A DNA stretch of 64,000 bases from Acanthococcus lagerstroemiae (Eukaryota; Arthropoda; Insecta; Hemiptera; Eriococcidae), in the NCBI GenBank assembly GCA_031841125.1, contig CM063107.1:48683497-48747496 (forward strand). The letters are read 5' to 3'. How positions within the stretch are numbered: the first letter of the stretch is position 1; each line of letters begins with the position of its first letter. Of the stretch, positions 1-15,300 are shown piece after piece. The translations under genes were made by a program, and so were the position numbers. Under the pieces are notes generated by a model. It was not told where the DNA came from, searched no databases, and worked only from the letters and a program-made list of their open reading frames with translations.

Positions 1-129
1 TTTGTAGGTCAAAGTGGTCGGGGATCACCGAATAACCAACGTGACCAGTCCGACACTGCAGCTGAATGTACATTCTCAATCCAGTCGGTGTTGAATTGTA
101 CAATTTTTCCTAATGTGGCGTCATTATAG
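1..129 (+). other. End of an intron of the cadherin gene
   Basis: The stretch ends in a usable acceptor (ATTATAG) directly before the first coding exon seen. No reading frame in it continues a cadherin repeat, so the upstream exon must lie outside the window. Confidence 0.7.
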
Positions 130-301
130 GTACACGCTGTCGACCTGGACAAAGGTGAAAACGGAGAAGTACGATACGAGCTTATAAAGGGACATGGCGA
201 GCTGTTCAAAGTAGATCGAAAATCTGGAGAAATTACTTTGAAACAGATGTTGGAAGGGCATAACAAAGAATATCAACTGACTATAGCCGCCTACGACGGA
301 G
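130..301 (+). CDS. kug/FAT-like: Exon 1 of window: back half of cadherin repeat A
   Basis: Reads VHAVDLDKGENGEVRY and ends ...LTIAAYDGG, the middle and end of a cadherin repeat. The usual LDRE motif is replaced by a sequence around MLEGHNKEY. The acceptor is ATTATAG and the donor is G|GTCAGT, leaving one base of the next codon (phase 1). Confidence 0.9.
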
Positions 302-3300
302 GTCAGTGTTCTACAACTCCGAAATTGGTGAAAGTGATTATAATGCAGGTGGTTATGAAACACTTGTGATTTCTGTTTTAGGCATGAGTCCAAGCTCAAC
401 TGAAGTGACTGTGAACGTGAAGGTAATTGACAAATCGATGCCGGTATTCGATAAACAATTTTATTCGGTTTCCGTCCCTGAAGATATAGAAATCAACTCG
501 CACTTGTCGGTGTCCATAAAAGCGGAGTCGCCCCTATCGCGGAAACTGATCTACAGTATTTCCAGTGGAAACACGTTGGAGCAGTTCGCGATCGACTTCA
601 ATACAGGTAAGGCTCCATCCAATGATATCTGCGTGCATTTGGTGACTGTGTCTATTATCTGTTCGGTGTCTCTTTCTGCTTTCCCCAGAGGTGTAGGTTT
701 AGTATACATTCTCGCCTCGGTTGTGGGCACGACTATGTGAGATCCTTCGATCGAACATTTTCTGATCGATAGCGTGTATTTCTCCGTTATGCAAATCTAT
801 AGTATGATTAGAAGTAGCAAATTCCAATACGTATAGTCAAGTTGTCCGGTACCTCTGAACTAGCTGGAATACGAAAAGAGTCAAGGGATTTGATACAAAC
901 TTTTTTATAAATAATCGAGCACAGAGGAATAATCAGAGGTGTATTTTATTTTTCAGCATACGATAGCGGTAATGGTCCTTGTGAGTATTTGTAATAAACT
1001 TTTATAAACAGGCTATATACGCTTTTTGTGGCTGCTTTGAACCGCATTCTATTGTCGAACTCGAATGGGGAATACGTGTTCTGTGTTGTTAACTCCTCTA
1101 TATTTGTAAACGTGTAAGAATTGGCTGAATCTGCAGTATATATATTGCTCCTAATGTCTGGCATTGTAGATACACTCGTAAAAATGAGATCAGACCTGAC
1201 CTATCAACCCTATTATTTAGGACTGTAAATTATTATAATCCCATGGATCCAGTTGAGGCGAAACTAGAGCATGCTGGTTCTTTTTCTATTATCGTTATCG
1301 TATTTAACGTAACCTTGTTGTTACATCTGAACACTATCAAGAAGGAGTAACTGAAGCAAAATATTCGAGATTTAGGTGTTGTCTGGTACTTCTTACTACT
1401 TGCTGGTTGTGTGAGAATTGCGCACATACGATTCTACATTTCTTTTCTCGCTTTATGTGAGCGCGTACTCGGCATCTGTTCGACATGAAATATGGCTCTT
1501 GTTCGTGATCACCGATTTGTTGATCAGTTATGTGCTTACAGTTTGTCTGCATATTTTGTCGCTTCAAGTGTGATGTATTGTTGAGTGCTACTACACGTAT
1601 ATGCGTTGGTATTTTCATAATATTGCGTTCTTGGAATATAATTTACGGTATCTCTTATACCCTCATATTCATCATTTTCATTGACATGATCTGAGTTTGA
1701 AATATTGATACTGCCTGTTTGACGGGACCAGATTTGGGCGGCAATTCGGACCGGGCAAACAACAATAACGAATTAAATCAACAACAACAACGATGCAATG
1801 CTATTTTTATGCGAAAAAGAAAATCACTCGAATTTTGATAAAATGAGCTCATCTGAAAGGAAATTTTATTTGCTACAAGGCATGTTCTTTTCAATTTCCC
1901 GTTACCCTCGTTCATTTCCGAGATATTTAAAAAAAATATTAAAATTGCCATAAACTGCGCTGCGCTGAACTCCCCTTCGATCCCTTTCCTTATCAGTTTT
2001 TCGTCAATCGATGCTAGCGAACCTACAATTTGCCTGGTTCAAATGATAAAAAGCATTTCGATATCTACTGATGGTTTTGGAATCTTGGAGCTTCAGTTTC
2101 AAATCCGGTCCCGTCATTGATCTTGTGTGTACGTATCGTTGTCGTCCGTTTTCTAATTGTGGTTGCCATTAGAGGAATTTCAAACAACTCAAATACACAC
2201 CATCAAAACAGCATTCAAACGAGGTTCCAGTTTGTTTTTATGAAGTATTGTTTAGACATTTTTCAATATTACTCCCGTCATTGATGCAACTATTGACTGA
2301 CACTTGATGGGAACAAAAGAATTAACATGAGAGCAGCTTCACCATTCGGTATTACACGCAATCATGAAGTGTGAAAGCAGTTAGCTCAAAGTGTTAATTG
2401 TTGAGTCATTGGTGATGAGAAAATGTTGGGAAACGAAGTGGAAATTATTTTTCAAAGTGAAATGGGAGCTCGTATTTGAAAAATTTTAAGTTTGCTTACA
2501 CCCAAAAAAATATAGATTGATAAGAAACATCGAAGTTCTGGTTGTCACTTAATGGTTAATTCAAATGTATCGCAGACGCTGATTGGTTTAATTTTATATT
2601 CGTCAATCAAAATTCAGGATGTCAGATTATTGATAGTCGTGAGCCTCTGTATAGGTGGATCCTTTCAGCCATTGAACTGAAACCCACGTGCTTGGTCTGA
2701 GATGGAGGTTTTTTCCTCCTCTATAGCTGAAATCTCAGAAGAAAAAAGTGCATGTGCTCATACTGAACGGTTTCAGTGTACAAGTTGTAAGTATGTTCTA
2801 ATTCAGACTATCTCAGAACTTTTGGAAATTCTGTCCCTCCAGAAATTTCTGATATTTCTTAACATCAGTTATTTCCTTAGGTGATATTGTGCCAATTAGC
2901 GCATTACGAACACTTTCACAAAGCTCGCTAAGACTATGTTGAGATTTATAGGGACTCTGTTGAGATCTGCTCAGACTTGTATCCTTTTTTAGAACTCCGT
3001 TAACTCCTTATAAATCTTATTGTTGGGTTTCTGTCAACACTCAAAAAATACATTCAGTTTTATAAAACTTGTTGAGCACATGTTAAGACAAGCTCAGAGC
3101 TATGTTGAGATTTGGTTGAAATTCTGTCAGGACTCATTACTACGTAGCAATTAGAAAAACGTCTAAAAGCATGGTTCACTTCTACTGTCTAAGATGATAT
3201 TATAACCCTCCTTAAGATTCTTGAAAACTCGGTCAAAACTTGTTAAGGTTTTCAAAAAGCTTGATCACTCTTTTAAGATTAAAATGATTTTGCCAAGAAT

Positions 3301-6300
3301 CAGTAGAACTTCGTCGAGACACTGCTGACTTGTTACTCGTGAAGTCATGAAAGACTTATGTGTGAAGACTTTGTTGAGACTCGGTAAACCTGCGTGGCTG
3401 GTTTTATACCTACTCTAAAACTTTGTTATACTTACATTAAAAACTTTCCTAAGACTCGAGACAATCCATTATAATTTGTTGAGACGCATTAAAGCTTCCA
3501 TCAAGACTCAGTGGACTGTGGGGTAGTTACCACTCGTTATCATGGCGTGGGGGCTTATTTTAAACATTGTTAAAAGTATTACGATTCTTTGAGACCATGT
3601 CGAAGACTTTTAGAATTAAAGACTTGGTGGACTGAGGGACTATTGTTGAATTGTTCTTCTACGTGTGTCGTCTTTCGTCTTCGCCGTTCGTATTTCTTCT
3701 TAATGTAGATGAATCAGCTTACCTGACATTCTAGTTATCAACGATATCATTTGGGGTGGATGTGAGGGAGGGAGAGATCGGATGTATATACTAGACTTTT
3801 TTTTGTCCTAAAATAAAGTGACACGAAAAATGATATTTTGCCAATGAGACTCGAGATTGGATTGAAGATTTGGAAAACCAGGGGCTCAAAATTGATTGGA
3901 AACCCCTTACGGTTGGGCCCCGTGAGCGTACTCCTAAAAGTGACTCTAATCAGACTGATTTACTATATATAGGGTCTCATCTTATGCCGGATAAAATAGC
4001 ATCAGGATGACCACTTTTCTGGAAATCCTGGAAGTCAGAGAAAAGTCAGGGAATTTTGAAGAAAATTTTATGATGTGAAAGTACTGTACCATTTTTTCTG
4101 TCAGACTGAATTGAACATTTTTTTTTAAATAATTTGTTTGTTACAAAACAGTGGGAAAATGGACTGGAAAAATCTGAAAAAATCTAGAAAAGTCAGGGAA
4201 TTTTATCCTTGGAAAAAAATGAACACCCTGTACCATAATTCATCGATTCATAATCCTAGTTATCCAAGTATTGCTTATTAATTTCTTGTAAGATGGCGAG
4301 AGAAATCCCTCATGTTTTCCACCTTTATCGACAGTTAGGGGCATGTTCTTTTCTGCCTGTCACCCAAAACCTTGTGACGTAGTATGATAAAATGATTTTA
4401 GAGAATGCTACAGCTATACCGTAGCATAACATAGAAGAGTAAAGACCTTTTTACCGACTTTTCGAAGAAAAGGGAGGTATTACACTCGTCACAGTTGTCA
4501 AGATGGGGGCGGGGGCAATGTTTTTTTTACGTTTTTTTCTCTTGATTGTTAGCCGAAAGTTTTCTTATTGACAGATTCTAAATTTTGCGGTTAATATGAT
4601 CAAGAAATCATTGAATTCTCGCAGTCAACGCTTGGCATTTCTACGTTTTACCTATTCGTACTTTTCCTTCTCTCTAGTTGTTGAGTTATGTAGCTTTTGT
4701 ACCTATCTGCAACGTAATTAATATACATTCAAGAAACCCATTAGTAATCTGATTGTATTGTCTGATCAAAATTAGCACAAGTAGACCTACAGAGAGATTT
4801 GTTGTTGGTTCTTTGTGCTCTTCTCATGGTGCATTTACGTCTAGAACATTTCTTCGGTATAGAGAACCCAGTATAATCGGCTGTATTCTTAATTCAGTCA
4901 CCTTCAAATTACCAGCAAGTTTCAGATATAAATGTTCTTGTAAATTTTATGGCTAACTTTTACGTTTTTGTTGCCACGTGAACTAAATGGTGGAAAAATA
5001 TTGGAGAATGTGTATTGGAAAATGTAAAATAAATATTGCTGTTTTGGCAAAGCCATCATCGCAGGATCATTTTTCCATCGGTTGTTTTTGTTTTAAGCTG
5101 AATTTTAGTTTGCTATAGGTGTCACATTCCTTCTAACTAGATGTATTGCTTAGAAGTTTCAACATTTCATTTGTTTTCATATACATATGAGGAGCAATAT
5201 TCCAAAACAACCTCTGTCCATTTTTCAAAGCTTTACGGGAGAATGAAATAACGTGGTACTCTTGTGTATACCATATGTATGTGCCACTCATGACACTTAG
5301 GTTGCCTACTAGAACACCGACCTGAATATCGGTATGACAATGTAGGAACCCGATGCGCAAAATCCCACCAGTTACCCGGGTAATTAAAGGGGAACAACGG
5401 TAATCTGAGGGTAACCGAGGGTAACAAATGGCTAACTTTTCCGCCGCGGGTAACTAGAGGGTAACTAATTGCGTAGTGTCCCGTCAGTTACCCGGGTAAC
5501 TGAAGGGGAACAAGGATAACCTCAGGGTAACTTTTCGGCGGTTAACTGGGAACTAGAGGGTAACTGATTGCGCATCGTTAATGTATGTATAATACAACTC
5601 CAGATTTTGGAATATCGCTCCTCAGTGTTTTTCTCATAGACAACCATTTTAATTCATTTGTACGTTTGATATCTGTGTGAAGTTATGAACTATTATTATA
5701 TTGATTACATTGCAAATTGTTAAATAGAGAAATACTCATATGTCATCGGTCCATCCCATTTTCATTTTATAATTTTTCATTTTTCATTCGGGGTATATAA
5801 AAGTGTATTGTCTGAAAGATTTCAGTAGAGCAGGTGTGAGGACTATTTTAACTCGCGAATATTTACTACTTGGCACAATAGCACATTATGAATACGAAAT
5901 TACAGGACGCTCTTGTGATTGAAATCTTTGGACAATACGCTGACTTTCTGTTATTTTCATTTGAAAAATAACTTGCTCATTTTAATGGCGTTTCTACACA
6001 TTTAACTTGTATTTGCCGTGAATCCCAAATATTTATTTTTTTCTACCGTTTTAGGTACCCTTTACGTCGTTGATGACCTGGACTATGAACAGATTAAAGA
6101 ATACGCGCTTACTATCCGAGCGACCGATAGCTTATCAGGGATCTTCGCCGAAGTGCTCGTTAATGTCTTGGTGACCGATGTCAACGATTGTCCTCCAGAA
6201 TTTCCGCATACATCCTACAATGTCACTGTATCCGAGGCAGCTTCTTTCGGCTCGTTTGTGCTTCGAGTCACAGCTGAAGATCGAGATACAGGTAACCTTG

Positions 6301-9300
6301 TGTTTTGAAACACCTCGACTACAAAAATGCCACAAATGAGACTTGTGGGGAAAAATGTTTCTATTTTCAACCGAACAGAACCCGAGGTCATTTCAAAGCG
6401 GGTGGAGCTGAAACAGTTCTGCTAAAAATCTCACATGAGGCAATTTTGAGTCTCAAAACCACCGTTTCTAAGGGATTTCGTCAATCGGGTCTCTATTCCT
6501 ATTGGCCTTGTGTGATACTGAATTCAGTCTTCGCACGTGTGTTCACAATCGAATCGTTGAATGTTGCAGGTATCAACGGCGTGATACGTTACTCAATACA
6601 GAAAGATGCTCATAACTCTACCGATAACTTCCATATCGACCCCGAAGACGGAAGCATTTTGTTGAAACGTTCTCTAGATCACGAAACACGTCCGCACCAT
6701 CACTTTGTAGTTGTGGCTACAGACACAGGCTTGCCTGCTTTGTCATCAACCGCACATATTTGGCTGACAGGTAAAAAGAAAAGAAGCACAGTTTGAGCTC
6801 TGAAACTCATTTTCGCGGTTTTGTTTTGTTACTGCCTATGGTGGTATGTGTAGTGCACTCGAGCGTATCTAGAGGAATTTACATTCTGTGGAGAGTATGG
6901 AAGTTTACAAAGAGAGAGATTGCTTGTGTTTCTGTCGAACATACAGTAGCAGCTTTTAGCGTATGCAAAATGTGTGCTTACTGATGAAAAACATGATATT
7001 TGTGAATGAATGGCAGAAGGTGAAGCGTTGAATTTAATGGTGAGATGGATACAAGAGTAGTAATGTTACCTAAGTAACTCACGTTACTCACACGTTAATC
7101 ACCATTATCGAACTTTAGAGCCAGAACTGGTGTATGTCGTTTGCCTTTCATATTCTCATCTTCCGGAAATTTCTTCTTGTCTTTTCTAGTTATCGACGTC
7201 AACGATAACGCGCCAAAATTCGAAGAAAGTTCGTACTCCGGATCGTTGTCGGAAGACGCAGTACGCGGCCAGTTCGTCACCGTGATAACAGCCAGTGACC
7301 CAGACGTCGTGGACCACGATCACTTGACCTACAATATTGTGGGTGGAAATCAGCTACAGAATTTCGCGTTGAATTCGAACACAGGTTTGTGAATACGTGC
7401 TGATTTCTGTATACTTGATGGCGTCTATATAGGCATCATCACATTGAACAGTTTATCAGAGTCGATGAATTCGACCGTGCCATCTGAGTACTAAATTATG
7501 ATACAGATTTCTTTAAACTTGCTGACTTTTGTATAGGCATCATTACGTTGAACAATTTACAAAAGTTAATGGATTCGACGTTCCATCTGTTGAACGTGTC
7601 TGTCAGCGACGGAGTTTTCACGAGTTTTGCGAGAGTTCGCATTGAAATATTGTCGACGAATTTGCACTCGCCGGTGTTCGAAAAACCGCAGTACGAAGCT
7701 AAAGTGTCGGAAAATCAACCGGCCGGTATCCGAGTCACTCAGGTACACGCCGTTGATAAAGATCAAGGCTTGTACGGACAGATAAATTACTCGATCGTAT
7801 CACAACTTATGATGGAGAAGTTCCACATCAATAATTTGACTGGTATGTATTAGCTTTGAGAGTTAGCACCTTAACACGACCGTCTTCATTAAAGAGACCG
7901 GTGCAGATTGGCAAAGTTATTACATTCCCGCAGTTTCCCACTTCGTAGGGTCTGTTTTCCCATCTTATGATAGCAACAGGGACAAACTATGCAAAGAGAA
8001 AATGGCGAAAATGTCCCCTGGCTATTAATTTCCCGAAGTTCTCTACTAAGCTGAAGCTGTTATATTGTTAAGTTCAGTGGCCTTTATTTGATGATAATAT
8101 TTTTGAATGTACATGTGGTATTGTTGAAATAGGTGAGATCATTACGAAGCAAATGCTGGATAGGGAAGAAAAGAAATTATACGAGATGCTAGTCATGGCA
8201 TCCGATGCTGGTGGCAGAACTAGTCTCGCGATGGTTCGAATTATGATAACCGATGTTAACGACAACGCGCCGCAGTTCTTATTAGACGAATACAAAGCCT
8301 GCATTCACAGCAGTCTGGTCATAAACTCATTTTTCCTGAAAGTAAGTGCTTTAGAGCTATTTCCGGACTCAATAGGAAGGATAGTCGATTCTCTGAATCT
8401 TAACCTTGGTTAAAATTGCTCCTTATAGGTGAAAGCCATCGACATCGATGACGGTCCATCAGCTCAGATTGAGTACTCGATTTATGAAGCCGATTCGAAC
8501 GGGATCACGGAGCTCTTTGGAATAAATAAAAATACCGGTGGTATCTCGCTGCTGAAACCTGCGAAACCTTATGGTATGTGTATTGTTTGAAACGTTTTTA
8601 TTAACATTTCCAATTTTTGATGGAAGTGAAGTTGTGTAAACAAGAGTCCAAAACGAACGGAGCTTGTTTATGTCTGTTTTGAATCTGTTCTTTTTGTCAA
8701 AAGCTAAAGAATTTAGTTCATTTTCAACTTTAGTGACGGGTTTATTACAAGATTGAAAAGCAACGCCCTATAGGATATTTGTCTCTTAAGCGTTGCCAGA
8801 CTCCAGTATTTAAAAAGTAATTTTCAGAAATTTATTGGCAATCATAATTTTCTTCATAATGAGGATTGACCAGTCATTTAAAACATCGTAGGTCGCAAGA
8901 ATCGACACGTTTTGATTTTTTGGGATGTTGTTAGGGTAGATACGAATAGTGTAAAACCAAGTTTGCAGCTTTGAAAGACCTGTGCTAACTGCATGGTATT
9001 TGAAAAACCTCGACATTTTCGTTTTTTTTTCAGTTCTCGACTTATAACTTCTAAAAGATGCATGCTACAGAAAAAGTCACTCAGTACACATTTACAGTAG
9101 ACAACATTTGCTACAATTTGAGTGCAACCGCAGCTCCATAGGTTCAATGGGTTCCGAGATACAGCACTTCAAAAATTGGCAATTTCCCCCAGAAAGTTGG
9201 AAATTATAGTTTTAGCCGTTTTCTGTGGAGAATATCGGTTAAAATACTCACCCTACGAGGAAAGTTATGGAAAATAAAGTTGTAGAGCAGTTATTTAGCT

Positions 9301-12300
9301 TTAATTTAAGCACAAGTGGAACCCTGTAGGACCAATAGTTCTCTTGTTATCAGAAGAAAACAAAAAAAACACGAAAAATTAAGGAAATCGGATTTCTCAA
9401 GAAATGGAGCCTGACGAATTGCAGGACTTTTGTAAAGGATAAGAAAGACATGTCTCAGTAGAGAATGGTTTATATCGTGGAAAATAAAATTGAGTACAAT
9501 TAATTATGAGGAGAAAATGTATCAAACTTATATCAAAATTGTATAAAACTGTGTTAATTTGAGGGACCTGGGACGTAAAATGCTAAACGTGAAGTGATGG
9601 CGGGACCTCATCTGACTTCTAAGACAGAAATATACAACACTATGTAAATTAGTATCTTTTTATGAAATGCGTAATTAATAATTGTATAATGACAAAAGGA
9701 AAACCTTACGTATTAGCTTCTTATTGCCCATTCTTAAAATCGAAGGAGCCGTAACACTGCAGAATTCAAAAATGTTATTTTTCTTCTACAAATGATATTA
9801 TTTGACGACCACGATTTTCAAAAGTGGACAATATTTTCCCTCCATTCAGTGTAGAGTAGTACCCCACTTGGCTCAGGGCTGGGGATAGGGCAAGAAAAAA
9901 AAAGGAAATGAGGGGTGCTAATGGATACGTATTCGAGATACTAATGACTATGTGTGCAACTGAGTTCAGAAGATTATTCTATCACTTCTGAATAAAAGTT
10001 AACATACAGAATGCATGTAATATCCTGACAATTTTCAGATCAAAAGATTTTGCGCTCAATCGCAGTGTATTTTGCATTTTGATCATTTCTCTTACGTGTT
10101 TTTCGCAGAAAATCAAGTCTTCCAGTTTTTCGTTCGAGCTGTCGATCACGGAACGCCAGCTATGTACTCGGATGTGTCCGTCGACGTGTACATCATGTCC
10201 TCCAAAGACGTGCCACCAGTGTTCGAACGAAACGATGAAAAGTCTATTTCACCCGAAGAAGCTCCGATTGGTTAGTTCAAATCCTACCCATGGAAGTCTT
10301 TATCGTTATCTCGAGTCTGGGTTGGTTATGATGCCATATACGCGACAATCGTGTTTACAGGTTCCATTGTTGCTAAAGTCAAGTTGGTCTCCGACGTCCC
10401 GGCTAAATTTCGATTGCTGTCGAACGCGAATCTGTTCTCCATCGATAACAACGGTCAAATATCTTTAACCAGTCAGCTAGATCGCGAGAAATCGCCATTC
10501 TATGTGATCGGCGTTCTTGCCTACACCGATTCGAGTCCGCCATTGACCGCATTATCCGAGGTCTATCTGCAGGTCATCGACTCCAACGATAACATTCCCG
10601 ATTTTGAAAACGAAGTGTACAGCGTTTCTATTGCCGAAAATATGCCGGAGGGCACGTCGATTGTCAGAGGTATGTGGTGCAGTCTTACCGTATGATTTGC
10701 TGGCTTACCCTGTTTGTAAGAATCTACGTCCCGGGTTCGAGCCCACCTGGCAACTCGCTACATTTCGACCTAGGCTGATTTTTCGGCAAGATGAGAAGAG
10801 GGCTAAGACAGCCCTAACAGCCTCCCCGACGTCTGGTTGAGAGTAAAATTAGAATCGAGGTACAATCGATACCATTTTCCGGCGAGATGGTCTGCTGATG
10901 AACGTGAATGCTCATCAGCTGACCGTCTGTAGAAAATGGCGGACGAATAACTCGTCTTCTGGCTCCTCGCTACTGAGGAGAAACATTCCAAGATCTTTAT
11001 AGCCCTGTCGGTTCTTAATGAACGATTAGTTATTCGTAAATATTACGTTGTTTTTCGATCGCAGTGCACGCCAACGATAAAGACGAAGGTAAGAATGCCG
11101 AAATACGATACTCGTTGGACAGTTCATTGGCCGATGTCTTCAGTATAGATCCGTTTTCCGGATGGGTCACCAATTTGGTGACGCTGGACAGAGAAATCCG
11201 GTCTTCTTATATCATCAACATAATGGCTGCTGATAGTGGCAATCCTGTTCTCAACTCGACTGCTAAAGTATACGTGAACTTGGTGGACAGCAACGATAAT
11301 CCTTCTTTGTTCACGCAAGCTGCGTATGTCGCTTCAGGTATGTACAATTCACTCTATTTTACCCCAGTCAAATGTACTTCGGCGTAAACTGAAAGTTTCT
11401 ACATTTTTGTATTTTTTGTTTGCAGTCAAGGAGAATGCTCTGGCTGGCACGGTCGTCATAAAACTCACGTTGACGGACGCTGACAGCGAGATTCCAGCCA
11501 GCGTCGCCTTCTACATCACTTCTGGAAATCCGCTGAGTCAGTTTTCCGTGCGTAATACCGGAGAAGTGTACGTTTCCAAACCAATAGATCGTGAACTGAT
11601 CGACATTTATCACCTGACCATATTCGCGACTGATGGAAAATTTGTGACGTCCACCAAGCTGACCATAAATATTTTGGATGTGAACGGTGTGATTTTAATG
11701 CTTCAGTACCATACTGATGTAGTGGAGTAAAACTTACGGTCTGTAACTGAAACTTTTTGTGTCTTAGATGAACAACCGTATTGTCTGAAGTATCGATATT
11801 ATCGTGTGATTTCGGAAGCCACCTCTCCGGGTACAGATGTGCTGACCATCGAGGCATCGGACGCTGATCTGGATCCGAAGTTGAGGTTCTATCTTACCGG
11901 ACCTGGAGCTGAGTCATTCAGCTTGGAAAGGAATCTAGGTAAGGGTGTTCTCTTTCCTGATGGTTTCCATTGACATGTTAGATGACGTTTGACAAAATCC
12001 TCCCGTCTTGTGCAGGTGAATTGAAAGTCGCTCGGCAGCTGGATCGCGAAGTGCAGTCCAAATACGAACTAACGGCCCATGTTCAAGATCGAGACAGAAC
12101 CGACTGGGAGTGTTTGTCGCAGGTCATAATCACGGTTTCGGATGTGAATGACAATCCACCGATATTCATTCCGTTGAATAGTAACGCTACTATTATGGAG
12201 GATGCTGATATCGGTACTTTGGTCACAAAATTACACGCTACTGATGCTGATGTCGGTAAGTGTCTTCTCATTTGTAGTTCCTTTTGAATTGTATTTTGGG

Positions 12301-15300
12301 GTTGTAAATTGTATTAACTCGAATGAGGTATGGCGCAGGAATAAATCGTAAAATACGCTACTATATGGTGGACTCGGCTCAAGATCACTTTAAAATTGCC
12401 GCTGAAAGCGGAATCGTCACGTTAGCGAAACCGCTCGATAGAGAGACCAAAGATTCATATAATGTGACGGTGAAAGCGGTGGATCAAGGTTCTCCCCTGT
12501 TATCCAGCACTACGTCTTTGCTGGTACTGGTGTTGGATGTTAATGACAATCCACCGGAGTTCGTTGTCAGGTAATAATAATAATAATAATAAATTGTACA
12601 ATATGTTTTTAATTCTATACTCTACGCTATTGGCGTTTAGACACTCCTGTAGATGCGCTAGTGTCGTGGACAAAAAGGTGATCAGGGTCGGTACTTTTAC
12701 CACAAAAACATGTACAAGTAAAATGAGCTCTAGCATCTTCAATATTGTTTTTTTTTTTATGGAAAATTGAAGAGAACCAAAGTGTTGGCCTTTTTCAGTT
12801 TTTTTGCAGAACATTTTTGTCACTGATCATCTTTTCATCCAAATACACCTATCAGTGCATCGCATTTCATTAGGCCACTAGAGGGCGATTCTTTAGCGTC
12901 CAAACGCGAATTGTTACCTTATTACTGCGTGCTATAGGAGTGTCATCGAAGGGGGTGACTAACAGTGTACAGTTTGTTTGCAATTGCAATCTGAAACTGA
13001 GAGGGAATTTCATGTATTTTGTTTTTTGATTTTTGTATTTTCATTTTGGAGCGAGTTTAGAAAGTCTGTTCGTGGAATGATCCAACCCAACACGAACAAT
13101 AAATTTCTCGGGAACTGAAAGTATTACCCAGGTGTCTAAACTTGGAACAAACGTTCCTGACCGTGTATCTTCTATCGAAGAAACGAAGATAAATCGTTTG
13201 TTTTTTCTCAATTTCCAGGTTGTATGTTGCATCTATACCAGAAGACTCAGCGATAGGCTTGGAAGTAGTTACTGTGCGAGCAACCAGTTTGGACACGGGC
13301 ATAAATGCCGAAGTGGTGTACTCAATAGTCGGAGGGAATGAATACGAGAAGTTTGCCATTGATCCGGTCACAGGTAAATATATGTACTTTTTAGTATTCG
13401 CTGTTGTTCTACTCGGTCGACTAATTCAGGCTAGTTGGGTCACAATGTAAACAGTGGTAAAAGAGGCGTATTCTCAAATTTTTACCTTGTACTGCATTTA
13501 ATGTATCGAGGTAAAGTGTTCTAATAAGGCCCGATCTCGTAATAAGGCCCAATGTACCGATTCCGAAGAATACAAGCGCTGGTGTGGATCGGACTAGTGA
13601 AGAATGTGGGGCTGTCATGTGATAACATTGTCAAGTTCTTATCACGAAACGGCAATGGCTGAATTATGCTACCTCCTCGTACTATGATAGGTTGAATTGC
13701 GCCTACTGCCCATGGGGTGATAGGCTAAATTGTGCTGACTCCGGGTGATACGATGGACCGAATTGTGGCCGTGAACGATTAATTGAAACGCCTTATAGAA
13801 GAATCATTCTTCTTACCACACTTTATTCAGACTTCGAACTGCCAGACTGGGCATAATGCAATATTCTGGTTTGTTTGGACGAATGAGCAGTACACCTACA
13901 GATAATGTTACTCATGACTCTCCGCTTACTAGGCCTCATTTTTAATTGGAACTTCCCAATATTTGAAATTATTACAAATCACTATTGGCTTGCCTTTCTC
14001 ACTGACACCTTACTGCATTTACATTTTTACAAGTACGAGGTGAAACGTACGTAAGGTGAAACTTACGTAATCGACAGATCGCTCGACACAAAAAAGTGAA
14101 ATGAAAGGAAGGTAGGCTACAGAACGATGAATAGTATGAACTTATGAACTGATAAGATAACTATAAGAATTGACGTAAGCAAGTTTACCTGCATCCCTGG
14201 CGTGATTGTACTTGTCTCGTAGTCTACAAGGCGCTACAGAAATTTGCGGTTTTCAGTATTGAGCTGTCCAACATTCACCAGAGTCGCTAGTATCGTTCTC
14301 ATATACATACTAATTGGCATGCTTGCATCACCATACGTCCCACTTCACCATATTCATACTAATATTAACATACTGTAACGATATTCGCACTAAGACGAAC
14401 ACACCAAAACATTAAGCACAGTCGCAAAATCGCTTTGAAAACGCACAATTTATCGCATACAAAACTAGACGGTACGGCAACGGCCAGCGGCTTTTATATA
14501 CCCTGGCGTTATCGGCGAAACTCCTTATCGCTCTCGTTATCGATCTTCTATTCTGTCGCTTGAAACGTATCGATCGTTCTTCACTTATCTCGAATGTTCA
14601 GGAGCGTTCGCCACAATGCAAAGAAAGCTGAAATGAGGTTACGTGCTGATAACAAACATGATAAAAGAATTAAATTCATTTTATGAAGCTTTCTGAAAAA
14701 ATTTAATATTACAAATTTGTGTATTTATAGTTCATTGTATGCAATGTCGATGTATTCAGTCTACCTACAAAATGAGGAGTCATCATGCATAAAAATATTT
14801 CATACACGCATCGCAATTTCAAAAAGAAAAAATTCATTTTTTGTGTGTTGTAAAGTGACACACCCAATGTTGTATTGTGACACACACGAAAGAAGATGTA
14901 AAATTCGTTCAAAATCAGTTATATTAGAAGAAATTTAAATAAAAAAAATATATTAGAAGAAATAAGAAATAATAGGTAGTAGTAGTCTATAAATGTATGA
15001 TTCTAGACAAGGTTGCTAAAGGGGACGGTGCACTTTTAAAATTAACTATAGTTTTATCAAAATTAGCGGATGCCGGGCATATCAAAATATAAACATTTCA
15101 TAAACGGCAGTACACAGACGTATGGAAGAAAGAATACTGTTACGCTGTTCCCCATCACATCATTTTATCAAGTACGACATGTTGTCGAAAAACTATCAAG
15201 TCAAATTCAAATTGTAGTCCTCGATTAAACAATGCATACTTTCCTTGTAATTTTCGTATATTTAGATCGTCAAAAGGATAGATTTTAATGAGAAAAATGT

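Larger units (their letters stand above)
607..6054 (+). other. 5.4-kb intron
   Basis: No coding exon is recognisable. It holds a degenerate repeat field (about 2900-3640), a short hAT-like inverted-repeat element (4003-4230) and a GGTAAC-rich tandem pair (5360-5575). The short open frames inside show no known motif. Confidence 0.7.

Noticed and set aside
6305..6796. Open frame running through the intron into exon 4
   Set aside because: Only the part after the TTGCAG acceptor reads as cadherin; the upstream part is chance openness.
10079..10468. 129-codon frame over exons 9-10
   Set aside because: Wrong frame relative to the cadherin repeats; a shadow of the true coding frame.
14480..14520. 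TATA-like promoter (CTTTTATATACCC) in a GC-richer patch
   Set aside because: No downstream open frame or exon is recognisable; may be an old transposon promoter, not enough to call.
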